Shown here: piece after piece, positions 17,507-26,042 of the stretch | Position numbering within the stretch: the stretch's first letter is position 1 | Layout: each line of letters begins with the position of its first letter | Assembly (NCBI GenBank): GCA_947302275.1 | Contig: CAMYUW010000022.1 | Span: forward strand, 1-41,502 | Source of the DNA: an uncultured Prevotellaceae bacterium | GTDB lineage: Bacteria > Bacteroidota > Bacteroidia > Bacteroidales > Muribaculaceae | DNA: 41,502 bases | Direction of reading: 5' to 3' | Translations under genes and position numbers: made by a program | The notes under the pieces: model-generated | What the model saw: the letters and a program-made list of their open reading frames with translations, nothing else | Told to the model about the DNA's origin: nothing | Databases searched by the model: none

Positions 17507-18700
17507 ATGCCTAAACTATCAGAACGCAGCATGAAGATGCCGGCATCGCCCATCCGCAAGCTGGCTCCGTTTGCAGCCGAAGCAAAGAAGCGTGGTATCA
17601 AAGTTTATCACCTGAACATCGGTCAGCCCGACATCCACACCCCCGAGGAAGGTCTGGAAGCAATCAAGCACGTGGACCGCAAGGTGCTGGAATACTCGCC
17701 CTCACAGGGTATCCCCAGCTATGTGGAGAAGCTGGTAGGTTACTACAAGCGCTATAACATCGACCTGAGTGTTGACGACATCATCGTGACCTGCGGTGGC
17801 AGTGAAGCCGTACAGATGGCCTTCATGGTTTGCCTGAACCCTGGTGACGAAGTCATCATCCCCGAGCCTGCCTATGCCAACTACATGGGCTTTGCATGCG
17901 AGACTGGTGCTGTGGTTCGCACCATCACAACCCACATTGAAGACGGCTTCGCCCTGCCTCCCGTCGAGGAGTTTGAGAAGGTCATCAACGAGCGCACCCG
18001 CGCCATCATGATCTGCAACCCCAACAACCCGACCGGTACGCTCTACAGCCGCGAGGAGCTGATGCGCCTGCGTGACCTGGTGAAGAAATATGACCTGTTC
18101 CTGTTTGCCGATGAGGTTTACCGCGAGTTTATCTACAGCGATGCACCTTATACAAGCGCCATGCACCTGGAAGGCATTGAGAACAACGTCATCATGATTG
18201 ATAGTGTGTCCAAGCGCTATAGCGAATGTGGTATCCGCATCGGTGCCTTCATCACCCGCAACAAGGAAGTGCGCGCTGCCGCTATGAAGTTGGCTCAGGC
18301 CCGCCTGAGTCCTCCCCTGCTTGGCCAGATTGTTGCCGAGGCCTCGCTCGATGCACCTCAAGCCTATCACCAAGGCGTATATGACGAATATATCGCTCGC
18401 CGCAACTGTCTGGTTGAGGGTCTGAACAAGATCCCCGGCGTTTTCTGCCCCATGCCCATGGGCGCCTTCTATACCGTGAGCAAACTGCCGGTGAAGGACA
18501 TTGACGACTTCTGCCGCTGGTGCTTGGAAGAATTCAACTATGAGGGCGAAACCGTGATGATGGCTCCCGCCAGCGGTTTCTATGCCACCCCCGGCCTGGG
18601 CAAGGACGAGGTGCGCATGGCCTACGTGCTCAAGATTGAAGACCTGAAGCGTGCCCTCGTGGTACTCGAGAAAGCCCTCGAAGCCTACAACGCCCGCTAA
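17507..18700 (+). CDS. PLP-dependent aminotransferase, class I/II
   Basis: A 397-residue cytoplasmic fold-type I aminotransferase that moves an amino group between an amino acid and a 2-oxo acid. The family blocks are present: substrate-side HLNIGQPDIHTPEEG near residue 37, GGSEAVQMAF cofactor phosphate loop, NPNNPTGTLYSREEL, FADEVYREFIY, and the Schiff-base lysine Lys236 in SVSKRYSECGIRIGAF. Near the C-terminus FYATPGLGKDEVRMAYV carries the carboxylate-binding Arg. It belongs to the AspC-like group; substrate (aspartate, aromatic or alanine) cannot be decided by reading. It is flanked by its own promoter and a hairpin terminator, so it is monocistronic. Confidence 0.93.
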   Translation: MPKLSERSMKMPASPIRKLAPFAAEAKKRGIKVYHLNIGQPDIHTPEEGLEAIKHVDRKVLEYSPSQGIPSYVEKLVGYYKRYNIDLSVDDIIVTCGGSEAVQMAFMVCLNPGDEVIIPEPAYANYMGFACETGAVVRTITTHIEDGFALPPVEEFEKVINERTRAIMICNPNNPTGTLYSREELMRLRDLVKKYDLFLFADEVYREFIYSDAPYTSAMHLEGIENNVIMIDSVSKRYSECGIRIGAFITRNKEVRAAAMKLAQARLSPPLLGQIVAEASLDAPQAYHQGVYDEYIARRNCLVEGLNKIPGVFCPMPMGAFYTVSKLPVKDIDDFCRWCLEEFNYEGETVMMAPASGFYATPGLGKDEVRMAYVLKIEDLKRALVVLEKALEAYNAR

Positions 18701-18727
18701 TCCAGGTCATCCCGACACAAATATCAC

Positions 18728-18764
18728 TACCGCCAGCTTTCTTTATCATAGAGAGCTGGCGGTA
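18728..18764 (+). terminator. Terminator of the aminotransferase gene
   Basis: A perfect 11-bp stem, TACCGCCAGCT (18728-18738) with AGCTGGCGGTA (18754-18764), 15-base loop, 27 bases after the stop codon. The following T-run is poor (TTCTGTTGG). Confidence 0.7.
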
Positions 18765-18779
18765 TTCTGTTGGATGGAC

Positions 18780-18810
18780 TTGCCCAGTCCGGGATTTTGT
18801 GGTAATTTTG
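18780..18810 (+). promoter_or_regulatory. Promoter of the DUF5672 gene
   Basis: -33 TTG (18780-18782) and -7 TAATTTTG (18803-18810), spacer 20. Only 13 bases separate the -7 box from the ATG at 18824, so the leader is very short. Confidence 0.65.
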
Positions 18811-18823
18811 CTCGTTGAATTGA

Positions 18824-19663
18824 ATGGAGAATGAGGTAAGACATATTGAAGAGGAAAAGCGACTGGTGACGGTTGTCATACCCATTTATACCCTCGGCCT
18901 GGATGAGATCGAGCTGCTGGCACTGCGACAGTGCTTCAAGGTGCTGGGGCATCATGACATCGCGATTGTCAAGCCCAAGAGCCTGGATCTCTCGCCTCTA
19001 GCGGGATTGATTGGGGATGAGCCGCACTACAGGGTGGAAGAATTTGAAGACAGTTATTTTGCCGGGCGTGAAGGGTATAACCGTCTGATGCTCTCGACCG
19101 ACCTGTACCGGCGCTTCCTGGATTCCCGCTACATCTTTATCCACCAGACCGATGTGTATGTATTCCGTGACGAGCTCAACGATTGGTGCCAGCGAGGATA
19201 TGATTACATCGGGGCACCATGGCTGCCTGCCACAGGTGACGTGAGCGGCTGGAATCTGCCACAACGCGCGCTTTATCAGCTGCGCCGCGCACTGGGTAAA
19301 AACAAATCCTCATGCCACGCTATCAATCTGAAATACCGTGTGGGTAACGGCGGCTGCTCATTGCGGCACACGCGCCACATGCTGGAGGCGGCAGAAAAAC
19401 TTGCGCCCGAATTTGAAAAAATCAACTCCCTGCCCTATAGTCCGGAGAAATTTGAGGATGTGGTATGGTCGGTACGTGTCAACGAACTGTGTCCAGGGGC
19501 GCTTAAAATCGCCCCGTGGCAAGAGGCTGTCCATTTTTCCATCGAGTCCCATCCCACAATGGCTATGCGGCTGACAGGAGGCAAGTTGCCCATGGCTACC
19601 CACGCGTTTGCCCGCCGCCGTAACCGCTCCTACTGGAAACAACACATCCCAGGATTAGGGTGA
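18824..19663 (+). CDS. DUF5672 family protein (glycosyltransferase-like)
   Basis: A 279-residue soluble protein matching the DUF5672 family, common near surface-glycan genes of Bacteroidetes and resembling nucleotide-sugar glycosyltransferases. Visible blocks are VTVVIPIYTLGLDEIELLAL at the N-terminus, YNRLMLSTDLYRRFLDSRYI, the acidic strand FIHQTDVYVFRDEL (a DxD-like site, here TDVYVF), YDYIGAPWL, YRVGNGGCSLRHTRHM, and SPEKFEDVVWSVRV. It has no signal peptide. It is followed by a solute-binding protein gene that has its own promoter inside the junction. The enzymatic activity is inferred from the fold only. Confidence 0.8.
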   Translation: MENEVRHIEEEKRLVTVVIPIYTLGLDEIELLALRQCFKVLGHHDIAIVKPKSLDLSPLAGLIGDEPHYRVEEFEDSYFAGREGYNRLMLSTDLYRRFLDSRYIFIHQTDVYVFRDELNDWCQRGYDYIGAPWLPATGDVSGWNLPQRALYQLRRALGKNKSSCHAINLKYRVGNGGCSLRHTRHMLEAAEKLAPEFEKINSLPYSPEKFEDVVWSVRVNELCPGALKIAPWQEAVHFSIESHPTMAMRLTGGKLPMATHAFARRRNRSYWKQHIPGLG

Positions 19664-19668
19664 CAGTC

Positions 19669-19699
19669 TTGCAGGAATGGGGACAAAAGAGTAATTTTG
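19669..19699 (+). promoter_or_regulatory. Promoter of the solute-binding protein gene
   Basis: -33 TTG (19669-19671) and -7 TAATTTTG (19692-19699), spacer 20, placed just after the stop codon of the DUF5672 gene. It supports the ATG at 19723 as the start rather than the overlapping GTG at 19660. Confidence 0.65.
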
Positions 19700-19722
19700 T
19701 AGTCCTTAACCAGCATCAGACA

Positions 19723-20565
19723 ATGATAAGACAAACCCATAACATCAAGCGAGGCCAGTTTATACTCTATGCGGTATTACTGGCCGTGGTGGTGGCATGC
19801 ATGTTTGCTCTGAGCATGTGTGACCGTCCTGTCGAAGCGCCTGGTTCACAGCCTAGTGGAGGGGACACGCTGGATGTCGCCATCGAATTCTCGCCAGTGA
19901 CCTACTACACCTATGACGACACACTGGGCGGATACAACTATGACCTGTTGCGCATGATTTCAGACAGCGTGGGATGCCCCATGAAGTTCCATCCCATCGT
20001 GACCCTCGAGAAAGCCATTGCCGGCTTGGATGACGGGCGTTATGACATCGTTGTCGCCCAGTTCCCGATGACAGCCGATGACACCTCACGGTTTGCCTTC
20101 ACCGAACCTATCTATATCGACCAGCAAGTGCTCGTGCAGCGGCGTGGCAGCCAGGCTATCCATTCCCAGCTCGACCTGGCAGGTGATACCGTGTGGGTGG
20201 TGAAAGGTTCACCGATGATTGACCGCATCAAGAGCCTCAGTCGCGAGATTGGCGACACGATCTATATTCACGTTGACGAGTTATACGGTCCTGAGCAACT
20301 GATCATGATGGTATCGACAGGCGAGATCCGCTATGCCGTTGTCAACCGCTCCATTGCCCGCGCAATGAGTACGCGATTGACAAATCTGGACCGTTCAGTC
20401 GCCATCAGCCTGTCACAATTCCAGTCATGGATGGTGTCCAAGAACCGCGAGAGCCTATGCGACAGCCTCAACCGGTGGCACAACCAGATAAAGCGCGACA
20501 CGACCACCTATCTGGATTTGCAGCGTCGCTACTTTGGTGGCACATTCCCCACGTTGGCTCGATAA
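19723..20565 (+). CDS. Periplasmic solute-binding-like protein (SBP_bac_3, MltF N-domain type)
   Basis: A 280-residue exported protein. The start at ATG 19723 (MIRQTHNIKRGQFILYAVLL) follows its own promoter. A hydrophobic N-terminal anchor (about 12-31) is followed by a family-3 solute-binding fold: LDVAIEFSPVTYYTYDDTLG, GYNYDLLRMISDSVGCPMKF, ALEKAIAGLDDGRYDIVVAQ-like segment, FAFTEPIYIDQQVLVQR, and LDLAGDTVWVVKGSPMI. This is the fold of the N-terminal domain of MltF lytic transglycosylases, but the catalytic SLT domain is absent. No transporter genes adjoin it. It could be a ligand sensor or a degenerate MltF relative; which one is open. Confidence 0.75.
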   Translation: MIRQTHNIKRGQFILYAVLLAVVVACMFALSMCDRPVEAPGSQPSGGDTLDVAIEFSPVTYYTYDDTLGGYNYDLLRMISDSVGCPMKFHPIVTLEKAIAGLDDGRYDIVVAQFPMTADDTSRFAFTEPIYIDQQVLVQRRGSQAIHSQLDLAGDTVWVVKGSPMIDRIKSLSREIGDTIYIHVDELYGPEQLIMMVSTGEIRYAVVNRSIARAMSTRLTNLDRSVAISLSQFQSWMVSKNRESLCDSLNRWHNQIKRDTTTYLDLQRRYFGGTFPTLAR

Positions 20566-20675
20566 TATCCAATTATCGGCTGCACCTCAGCCATTGATAC
20601 AAGCATCATGGCGTTCGGTTGGCACGATAATTGCAGTATTCTTGTACATTTTACCCATTAAACACATCAACCACT

Positions 20676-22361
20676 ATGCGCATCAGGAAGAAAAAATACT
20701 CAATCACCAGTGACTTTGAACATTTCCTCAAAGAGAATCAGTGCAAGTATGACATTGAGCGCGAAGCCAATGCCACAATTTACAACTTTGAATACCAAGC
20801 AGCCCACTTTGTCGCAACCATCCGCAAACAGGATGACTGTATCGACGTGACCTACCCCAACATGGCAACCGCGCCCATCGGGCAGCTAGACCTGGTGCGT
20901 TCCAAGTGCAACGAGCGCAATAACAGCAACATCCTCTTTAAATACAGCTACTCGGTTGACCACGAGAATAACGTTGTGAATATCCACATGTCGTTGTTCA
21001 ACAACCAGGTCAATTCCGAAAATATGGTGCACCAGCTCAACGCTGCATTCCATTTCCAACGCGACTGGTACAGGGACTATGACGAAGCTGTTGCCATCGC
21101 CAAGGACAATGACACCCTGGACCTGGAGAGTGAGCTCTACAAGCACCAGCGGGAGATGTTCATGTTGCGCCGGTTGGAGTTGAAGCATCAGCTTGACAGC
21201 AATGCCGCCAGCATTGCCGCGGGAACGGGCACACTGCCCCTGTGGCAGATGATTGAGACCATCTCTCCCCTGCCCCAGTGTCTGTTGCTGTTTATGAAGG
21301 TGAACACCGTAGATGGGCAGCAGCTCATCGACAACGTGGACGATATCCGCAACTTTGACCTGCGCCGTGCACTGGTTGATGGCCAAGGCAAACAGGCCAG
21401 GTTAATCCGTGATTATGCCGTGCTGGACCTGCATTACAAGCAGGGACAAGACAACCAGCCCCGCATGTCCACCATCATGCTTACTGCCGAGGGCGAGGAT
21501 GACCACAGCATCTATACCCGCGTAACTGTAACCCACGTGCCCCGCAATGCCAGCCGCATGCACTCGTTGAGCAATGAGAACTTCCAGCCCAGGAGCGTGA
21601 GCATGCTCATTGCGCTTGACCGCAACGACGACAAGCAGCGCCAGCAGGAGTTTGAATACATGTGGACCGATGCCCGGCTTAAATCCAAGAAAGGCGAACA
21701 AGAGAGCCTGAACGAAGATCAGGAAATGCTGAGCCAAGTTCATACCGCCGATGTCGCCTATAACTTGTACTGGGGCCAGCAACTGTTCCATGCCGAACGA
21801 TACTATGAGGCCATCCTGCATCTGGAAAACGTGTTCAACAGTTTCCGCGAGAATTTCTTTGAGATGAAGGCCAATCACAGGCGAGTGTTCATGGAAGTAG
21901 CCTATAAACTGGGGTTCTGCTACAATGAACTGGGGCTGAGCAAGCAGGCATTTTACTACCTCGACCTGATGGCCAATGACGGGAACATCAGGCACACGAT
22001 GGAACTGGTCAATGCCCTGGCCAACAGCAAAGACCTGCGCCTGTTCAACTACACCGAGGAAGTGATGGAAGAGGTGAAGCGCAACTTCAACGAAGATGAT
22101 GAGTTGCCCGATAACATCAAGGACCTGATTAACTTCCTGAGAAGGCGCCGCGGCTATGCCTACATCGACTTCAACCAGCTTGACAAAGCAGAAAAAATCT
22201 TCACCCAGATGCTTGATGAGGAAGACAATGCCGACTATGCCATCAACGAGCTGGCCTATATCAAGAAACTGCGCCAACTGCGCGGTGAGGATGTGGCCAC
22301 CAGTAGCAATGGCGACCTGCCCGACGGCATCACCTCATCCCCCAATGAGCCGCCATTCTAA
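20676..22361 (+). CDS. YbjN-like / TPR-repeat protein
   Basis: A 561-residue cytoplasmic protein. ATG 20676 is preferred over the in-frame TTG at 20631. Residues about 5-140 (SITSDFEHFLKENQCKYDIE, then HFVATIRKQDDCIDVTYPN) resemble a YbjN or type III chaperone-like alpha/beta domain. A middle region of unclear fold follows, and residues about 360-545 contain helical repeats of TPR type (ADVAYNLYWGQQLFHAERYY, then EAILHLENVFNSF, KLGFCYNELGLSKQAFYYL, and LDKAEKIFTQMLDEEDNADY). No enzyme motif is visible. It converges with the rluA-type gene with only 3 bases between stop codons. A role as a protein-interaction scaffold is inference. Confidence 0.65.
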   Translation: MRIRKKKYSITSDFEHFLKENQCKYDIEREANATIYNFEYQAAHFVATIRKQDDCIDVTYPNMATAPIGQLDLVRSKCNERNNSNILFKYSYSVDHENNVVNIHMSLFNNQVNSENMVHQLNAAFHFQRDWYRDYDEAVAIAKDNDTLDLESELYKHQREMFMLRRLELKHQLDSNAASIAAGTGTLPLWQMIETISPLPQCLLLFMKVNTVDGQQLIDNVDDIRNFDLRRALVDGQGKQARLIRDYAVLDLHYKQGQDNQPRMSTIMLTAEGEDDHSIYTRVTVTHVPRNASRMHSLSNENFQPRSVSMLIALDRNDDKQRQQEFEYMWTDARLKSKKGEQESLNEDQEMLSQVHTADVAYNLYWGQQLFHAERYYEAILHLENVFNSFRENFFEMKANHRRVFMEVAYKLGFCYNELGLSKQAFYYLDLMANDGNIRHTMELVNALANSKDLRLFNYTEEVMEEVKRNFNEDDELPDNIKDLINFLRRRRGYAYIDFNQLDKAEKIFTQMLDEEDNADYAINELAYIKKLRQLRGEDVATSSNGDLPDGITSSPNEPPF

Positions 22362-22364
22362 GGC

Positions 22365-23279
22365 TTAAGGCTTGGCGTGAAGAGCCGTTCCAAAGTAGCG
22401 GGGAATAGGCGTCTCGAAAAATAACGGCTCGCCTGTCACCGGATGGTGGAAAGCCAGACGGAAAGCGTGCAGACACATGCGGCTGCCAGGATCATCCTGG
22501 CGGCCGTATTTTCCATCACCCACCACAGGGTGACCGATGTCGGCCATGTGGACACGGATCTGGTTCTTACGCCCGGTGAGCAAGTGGAGGAACAGCAACG
22601 AACGGCTCTGGGCTTGTTCGACAAGTTCCCACTCGGTAGCGGCCCACTTGCCGCCATCATCCACTGGACTGCTCACGACAACCATTCGGTCGGTGTCATG
22701 CAGCCAACTCTCAATCCTGCCCTGGGGCTCTTCCATGATACCCTCGACCACAGCAACATAGCGACGATCAATGATAGTGGCATGCCAGTCGGCAGTCATC
22801 TGCTGCTGGATGTCAACGCTCTTGGCATAGACCATGAGGCCCGACGTGCGGGCATCCAGGCGGTGTACCACATGGGCCGTGCAATGCTGACGGGTCTCGG
22901 CGAAATGGCGGTCAAGCAGGGTTTTCATGTTCAGGCTGCCTGCCCCCACGGGCATCGACAAGACACCCTGCTGCTTGTCCACCACAACCACCCACCGGTC
23001 TTCATAGACAATGCGGTAATGCGGGTTGTTGGCCGAAGACAAGCGTGCATGACGCCTGATCTGTACCACGCTACCCTCGTCGAGAGGGAAATCCACATGG
23101 GACTGAACCTGGCCATCCACGGTGACACCACCATGAGCCAGTATGGATTTAGCCTTGTTGCGGCTGATGCCATCAAGGCAATTCATTACAAAATTAAGCA
23201 GTTTGTCGGGCTGCTTGACCTCGCAGGTGACAGCCTTGTCATCGTTGCGGGGCACGCGGTGGTCGTGGCGTCGGGGCAT
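22365..23279 (-). CDS. RluA-family RNA pseudouridine synthase
   Basis: A 304-residue enzyme that isomerises uridine to pseudouridine in rRNA or tRNA. An S4 RNA-binding domain lies at about residues 24-80 (KLLNFVMNCLDGISRNKAKS). The catalytic domain carries HVVHRLDARTSGLMVYAKS with catalytic Asp142, RRYVAVVEG, and the C-terminal LTGRKNQIRVHMADIGHPVV signature. It is the last gene of the minus-strand run and starts 33 bases after dnaJ. The exact target uridine cannot be assigned. It lacks a terminator hairpin of note, its 3' end abutting the convergent TPR gene. Confidence 0.93.
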   Translation of the reverse strand: MPRRHDHRVPRNDDKAVTCEVKQPDKLLNFVMNCLDGISRNKAKSILAHGGVTVDGQVQSHVDFPLDEGSVVQIRRHARLSSANNPHYRIVYEDRWVVVVDKQQGVLSMPVGAGSLNMKTLLDRHFAETRQHCTAHVVHRLDARTSGLMVYAKSVDIQQQMTADWHATIIDRRYVAVVEGIMEEPQGRIESWLHDTDRMVVVSSPVDDGGKWAATEWELVEQAQSRSLLFLHLLTGRKNQIRVHMADIGHPVVGDGKYGRQDDPGSRMCLHAFRLAFHHPVTGEPLFFETPIPRYFGTALHAKP

Positions 23280-23312
23280 TTTTATTCTGGAGTTTGGGGT
23301 TAAACGATACTA

Positions 23313-24488
23313 TTAGTCGAAGATGTGACGCAAACGGGAGAAGATGCGGCTCTTGTCGCCCTCACTGGGCTTAACATGTTCGCTATTGTTCTGAAGCATC
23401 ATGATGGCTTCTTTCTCCTTATCGTTCAATTTCTCGGGCATATAAACCATCACATTGATGAGCAGGTCGCCTGTGCCATAGCGCTCAGGCGAGGGCAAGC
23501 CCTTGCCACGCAGGCGAAGGATGCTACCAGGCTGCGTGCCAGGTTTGATGGTGACACGTGCCTTGCCATCAACGGTGGGCACCTCGACCTTACCGCCGAG
23601 AACCGCCGTGGGGATATCAAGCATCAGGTTATAAATCAAGTCGTTGCCGTCACGGGTGAGCTGTGCATCACGCACCTCCTCGATGACCACAAGCAGATCA
23701 CCGGGCACACCGCCACCAGGGGCATCATTGCCCTGACGGCCCATGCGCAGGGTCATACCATCGGCCACACCTGCCGGAATGCTGATGCTCACGACTTCCT
23801 CCTTGCGGACGAGACCATTTCCTCTACAATGCGGACAGGCTTCCTTGATGCGCTTGCCACTGCCACCGCAAGTGTGGCAAACACTCTGGGACTGCATCGT
23901 GCCGAACATCGTGCGCTGCATCCGCACTTCCACACCACTTCCATGGCAAGTGGGACAGGTCTCCATAGCAGTACCATCCTTGGCACCCGTGCCGTGGCAA
24001 TGGTCACAAGACTTCATACGCGGAATGCGCAGTTTCTTCTCGGCACCCTTGGCTATCTCGTTGAGGGTCATCTTGACACGCACACGCAGGTCAGTACCGC
24101 GCTTCACGCGCTGAGCCTGACCGCCTCCGCCTCCACCGAAGAAATCACCGAAGCCTCCAAAGCCACCGAAACCGCCGAACAAGTCACCAAACTGGCGCAG
24201 GATGTCGTCCATCGACATGCCGCCGCCATAGCCTCCGCCACCCATCTGTTCACCAGTAAAACCGAACTGGTCATAGCGGGCGCGCTTATCGGGGTCGCTG
24301 AGCACATTATAAGCCTCGGCAGCCTCCTTGAATTTCTCCTCGGCGGCCTTTTTCTCGGCGTCACTCTTGCCCTGTTGCTTGTCGGGGTGATACTGGATAG
24401 CCAGTTTGCGGTAGGCCTTCTTCAGGTCATCGGCAGTGGCATTCTTGTCCACACCTAACACCTCATAATAATCTCTCTTCTGAGCCAT
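23313..24488 (-). CDS. dnaJ: Chaperone DnaJ
   Basis: A 391-residue Hsp40 co-chaperone that delivers unfolded proteins to DnaK and stimulates its ATPase. The J domain (1-70) has HPD at 34-36. A Gly/Phe-rich linker (about 75-125) has many FGG/GGYGG repeats. The zinc domain contains four CxxCxGxG repeats: [24 protein letters not shown] and CPHCRGNG. The C-terminal substrate domain has [13 protein letters not shown] and the end FSRLRHIFD. It follows grpE by 73 bases, a spacer filled with heptamer repeats. dnaK is not in this window. Confidence 0.98.
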   Translation of the reverse strand: MAQKRDYYEVLGVDKNATADDLKKAYRKLAIQYHPDKQQGKSDAEKKAAEEKFKEAAEAYNVLSDPDKRARYDQFGFTGEQMGGGGYGGGMSMDDILRQFGDLFGGFGGFGGFGDFFGGGGGGQAQRVKRGTDLRVRVKMTLNEIAKGAEKKLRIPRMKSCDHCHGTGAKDGTAMETCPTCHGSGVEVRMQRTMFGTMQSQSVCHTCGGSGKRIKEACPHCRGNGLVRKEEVVSISIPAGVADGMTLRMGRQGNDAPGGGVPGDLLVVIEEVRDAQLTRDGNDLIYNLMLDIPTAVLGGKVEVPTVDGKARVTIKPGTQPGSILRLRGKGLPSPERYGTGDLLINVMVYMPEKLNDKEKEAIMMLQNNSEHVKPSEGDKSRIFSRLRHIFD

Positions 24489-24502
24489 AGTTTTTTTATT
24501 AG

Positions 24503-24537
24503 TTTCTAGTCCCTAGTCCTTAGTCCCTAGTTTCCAG
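24503..24537. repeat. Five tandem heptamers between grpE and dnaJ
   Basis: On the plus strand five consecutive 7-base units read TTTCTAG, TCCCTAG, TCCTTAG, TCCCTAG and TTTCCAG (consensus TYYCTAG). They fill half the 73-base grpE-dnaJ spacer. Slipped-strand expansion is the simplest origin. Confidence 0.8.
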
Positions 24538-24561
24538 TTTTTTCTTCAAGTCTATTATTTA

Positions 24562-25143
24562 TCAGCTGCCGACAACCACCTTGGCATAGCGCAAGACTTT
24601 GTCGTTGATCTTGTAACCCTTAATGGGAGTGTCAATGACCTTACCCTTCATCGAAGGATCAGGTGCGGGGAACATGGTCACGGCCTCGTGAACGTCGGTA
24701 TCAAAATCCTTGCCCGTAGAGTCGATGGCGGTGACATGCTGACTTTCAAGATATTTCACAAACTTATTGTAGATGAGGTTGACACCTTCCTTGAGGCTGT
24801 CCAGATCACCACCCTTGTTGATGGCATCCAAAGCACGTTCCAGATCATCAATCACCGGCAGGAGGTCACGCATGGCACTCTCAGCACCGTTCTTGATGAG
24901 CTCAGCTTTCTCATTGAGGGTGCGCTTACGATAATTATCAAACTCAGCCAGTTTGAAAGCGTATTCCTTCTTCTGATGCTCTAACTGTTCCTTCAGGTCA
25001 GCAATGATCTTTTCGGGATCCTCGTTGACAGCATTATCTTTTTCAGCGGCATGAGGTTCTGTGTTCTTTACCTTCTGCTCCTGATTCTCTTCTTGAGCGG
25101 CTCTAGCCTCTTCGTTTTGATTCTTTTTATTTTTCTTTGACAT
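24562..25143 (-). CDS. grpE: Nucleotide exchange factor GrpE
   Basis: A 193-residue cytosolic cochaperone that releases ADP from DnaK. The N-terminal ~55 residues are Lys/Glu/Asn-rich and disordered-looking. A long coiled coil follows (IIADLKEQLEHQKKEYAFKL, then FDNYRKRT), then the beta domain with LLPVIDDLERALDAI, GVNLIYNKFVKYLES and the C-terminal GYKINDKVLRYAKVVV. Length and motifs are standard. It lies between ispE (67 bases upstream) and dnaJ (73 bases downstream), all on the minus strand. No CIRCE inverted repeat is seen in front of it, as expected for Bacteroidetes. Confidence 0.97.
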   Translation of the reverse strand: MSKKNKKNQNEEARAAQEENQEQKVKNTEPHAAEKDNAVNEDPEKIIADLKEQLEHQKKEYAFKLAEFDNYRKRTLNEKAELIKNGAESAMRDLLPVIDDLERALDAINKGGDLDSLKEGVNLIYNKFVKYLESQHVTAIDSTGKDFDTDVHEAVTMFPAPDPSMKGKVIDTPIKGYKINDKVLRYAKVVVGS

Positions 25144-25210
25144 ATCGTAGTTGTGTTAGAATTCCTTTTACCTTACCGTTTCTTGCAAAAACCAGTCCAA
25201 TGCCTCCATG

Positions 25211-26032
25211 TCATAGTTGCAGGACAAAGGTGGCGCAATCGGTAAATGTGTCAGCCGCCCGCTCTGCCAGTTTGTCATTATCAAAAATGCCGAAGATTGT
25301 CGAGCCTGAACCAGACATCGCCGCATATTGTGCACCAGCATCCAGCAGTTGCGCCTTGATGAGCCACAACTGCGGCAACGCGGCAAACACGCTAGGCTCA
25401 AAATCATTCACCAGCAGGCCGTCCCATGTCTCGACTGGCTGGGCGACGACTTGTGACAGGTTAACCGTAGCTGGAGCAGGAACAACGCGGCTGTAGGCCG
25501 TGCGGGTATCCACACCCACGGGAGGCTTGACCAGCAGCAAAGTCTTTCCATGGATATCCACATCGACAGGCGATAACACATCGCCGATGCCGGTCGCCAT
25601 CATGGGGCGGTTGTAGATGAAAAAGGCGCAATCGGCACCCAGTGTGGCAGCCATTGCAGCAAGGTCGTCATCAGCGATCTGGAGGTCAAACATCCTGTTG
25701 AGCATCACCAGCGCATGAGCCGCATCGCTGGAGCCTCCGCCCAAGCCGGCCCCGTCAGGGATGTGCTTGTAGAGATGTATTGCCACGGGTGGCAAGCGGT
25801 GACTATCCTGCAGGAGTCGATAGGCCCTCATGACCAAGTTTTTCTCTACAGGACAATTCACCTCATTACCATAGCACGAGAGCGACACTTGACCATCGGT
25901 CGCAGGCACTATCTCAAGCACATCGGTGAGCGGTATGGGATAAAACACTGTCTCGATATTGTGGTAACCATCGGGACGGCGTTCCACTATATTGAGACCC
26001 AAATTGATTTTAGCGTTAGGGAATGTGATCAT
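25211..26032 (-). CDS. ispE: 4-diphosphocytidyl-2-C-methyl-D-erythritol kinase
   Basis: A 273-residue GHMP kinase that phosphorylates CDP-methylerythritol in the non-mevalonate isoprenoid pathway. The N-terminal substrate region FPNAKINLGLNIVERRPDGY is characteristic, and the ATP loop is PDGAGLGGGSSDAA at residues 92-105. The third GHMP motif appears as AAMSGSGSTIFGIF near the C-terminus. Length is typical for the Bacteroidetes enzyme. It begins 10 bases after the cardiolipin synthase-like gene and is presumably co-transcribed with it and with grpE-dnaJ-rluA. Confidence 0.96.
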   Translation of the reverse strand: MITFPNAKINLGLNIVERRPDGYHNIETVFYPIPLTDVLEIVPATDGQVSLSCYGNEVNCPVEKNLVMRAYRLLQDSHRLPPVAIHLYKHIPDGAGLGGGSSDAAHALVMLNRMFDLQIADDDLAAMAATLGADCAFFIYNRPMMATGIGDVLSPVDVDIHGKTLLLVKPPVGVDTRTAYSRVVPAPATVNLSQVVAQPVETWDGLLVNDFEPSVFAALPQLWLIKAQLLDAGAQYAAMSGSGSTIFGIFDNDKLAERAADTFTDCATFVLQL

Positions 26033-26042
26033 CTTATCGAAA

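Noticed and set aside
19660..19722. GTG start of the solute-binding gene overlapping the DUF5672 stop codon
   Set aside because: A consensus promoter (-7 box at 19692-19699) lies between it and the ATG at 19723, and the longer N-terminus would bury the hydrophobic anchor.
20578..20592. GGCTG/CAGCC hairpin after the solute-binding gene
   Set aside because: A 5-bp stem without a following T-run is too weak to call a terminator.
20614..20644. Promoter candidate TATTCTTG ahead of the YbjN/TPR gene
   Set aside because: One mismatch in the -7 box and no TTG at the right distance; not strong enough to list.
23325..24458. Long open frame on the plus strand opposite dnaJ
   Set aside because: The sequence is the complement of the dnaJ J domain and zinc repeats; no features of its own.
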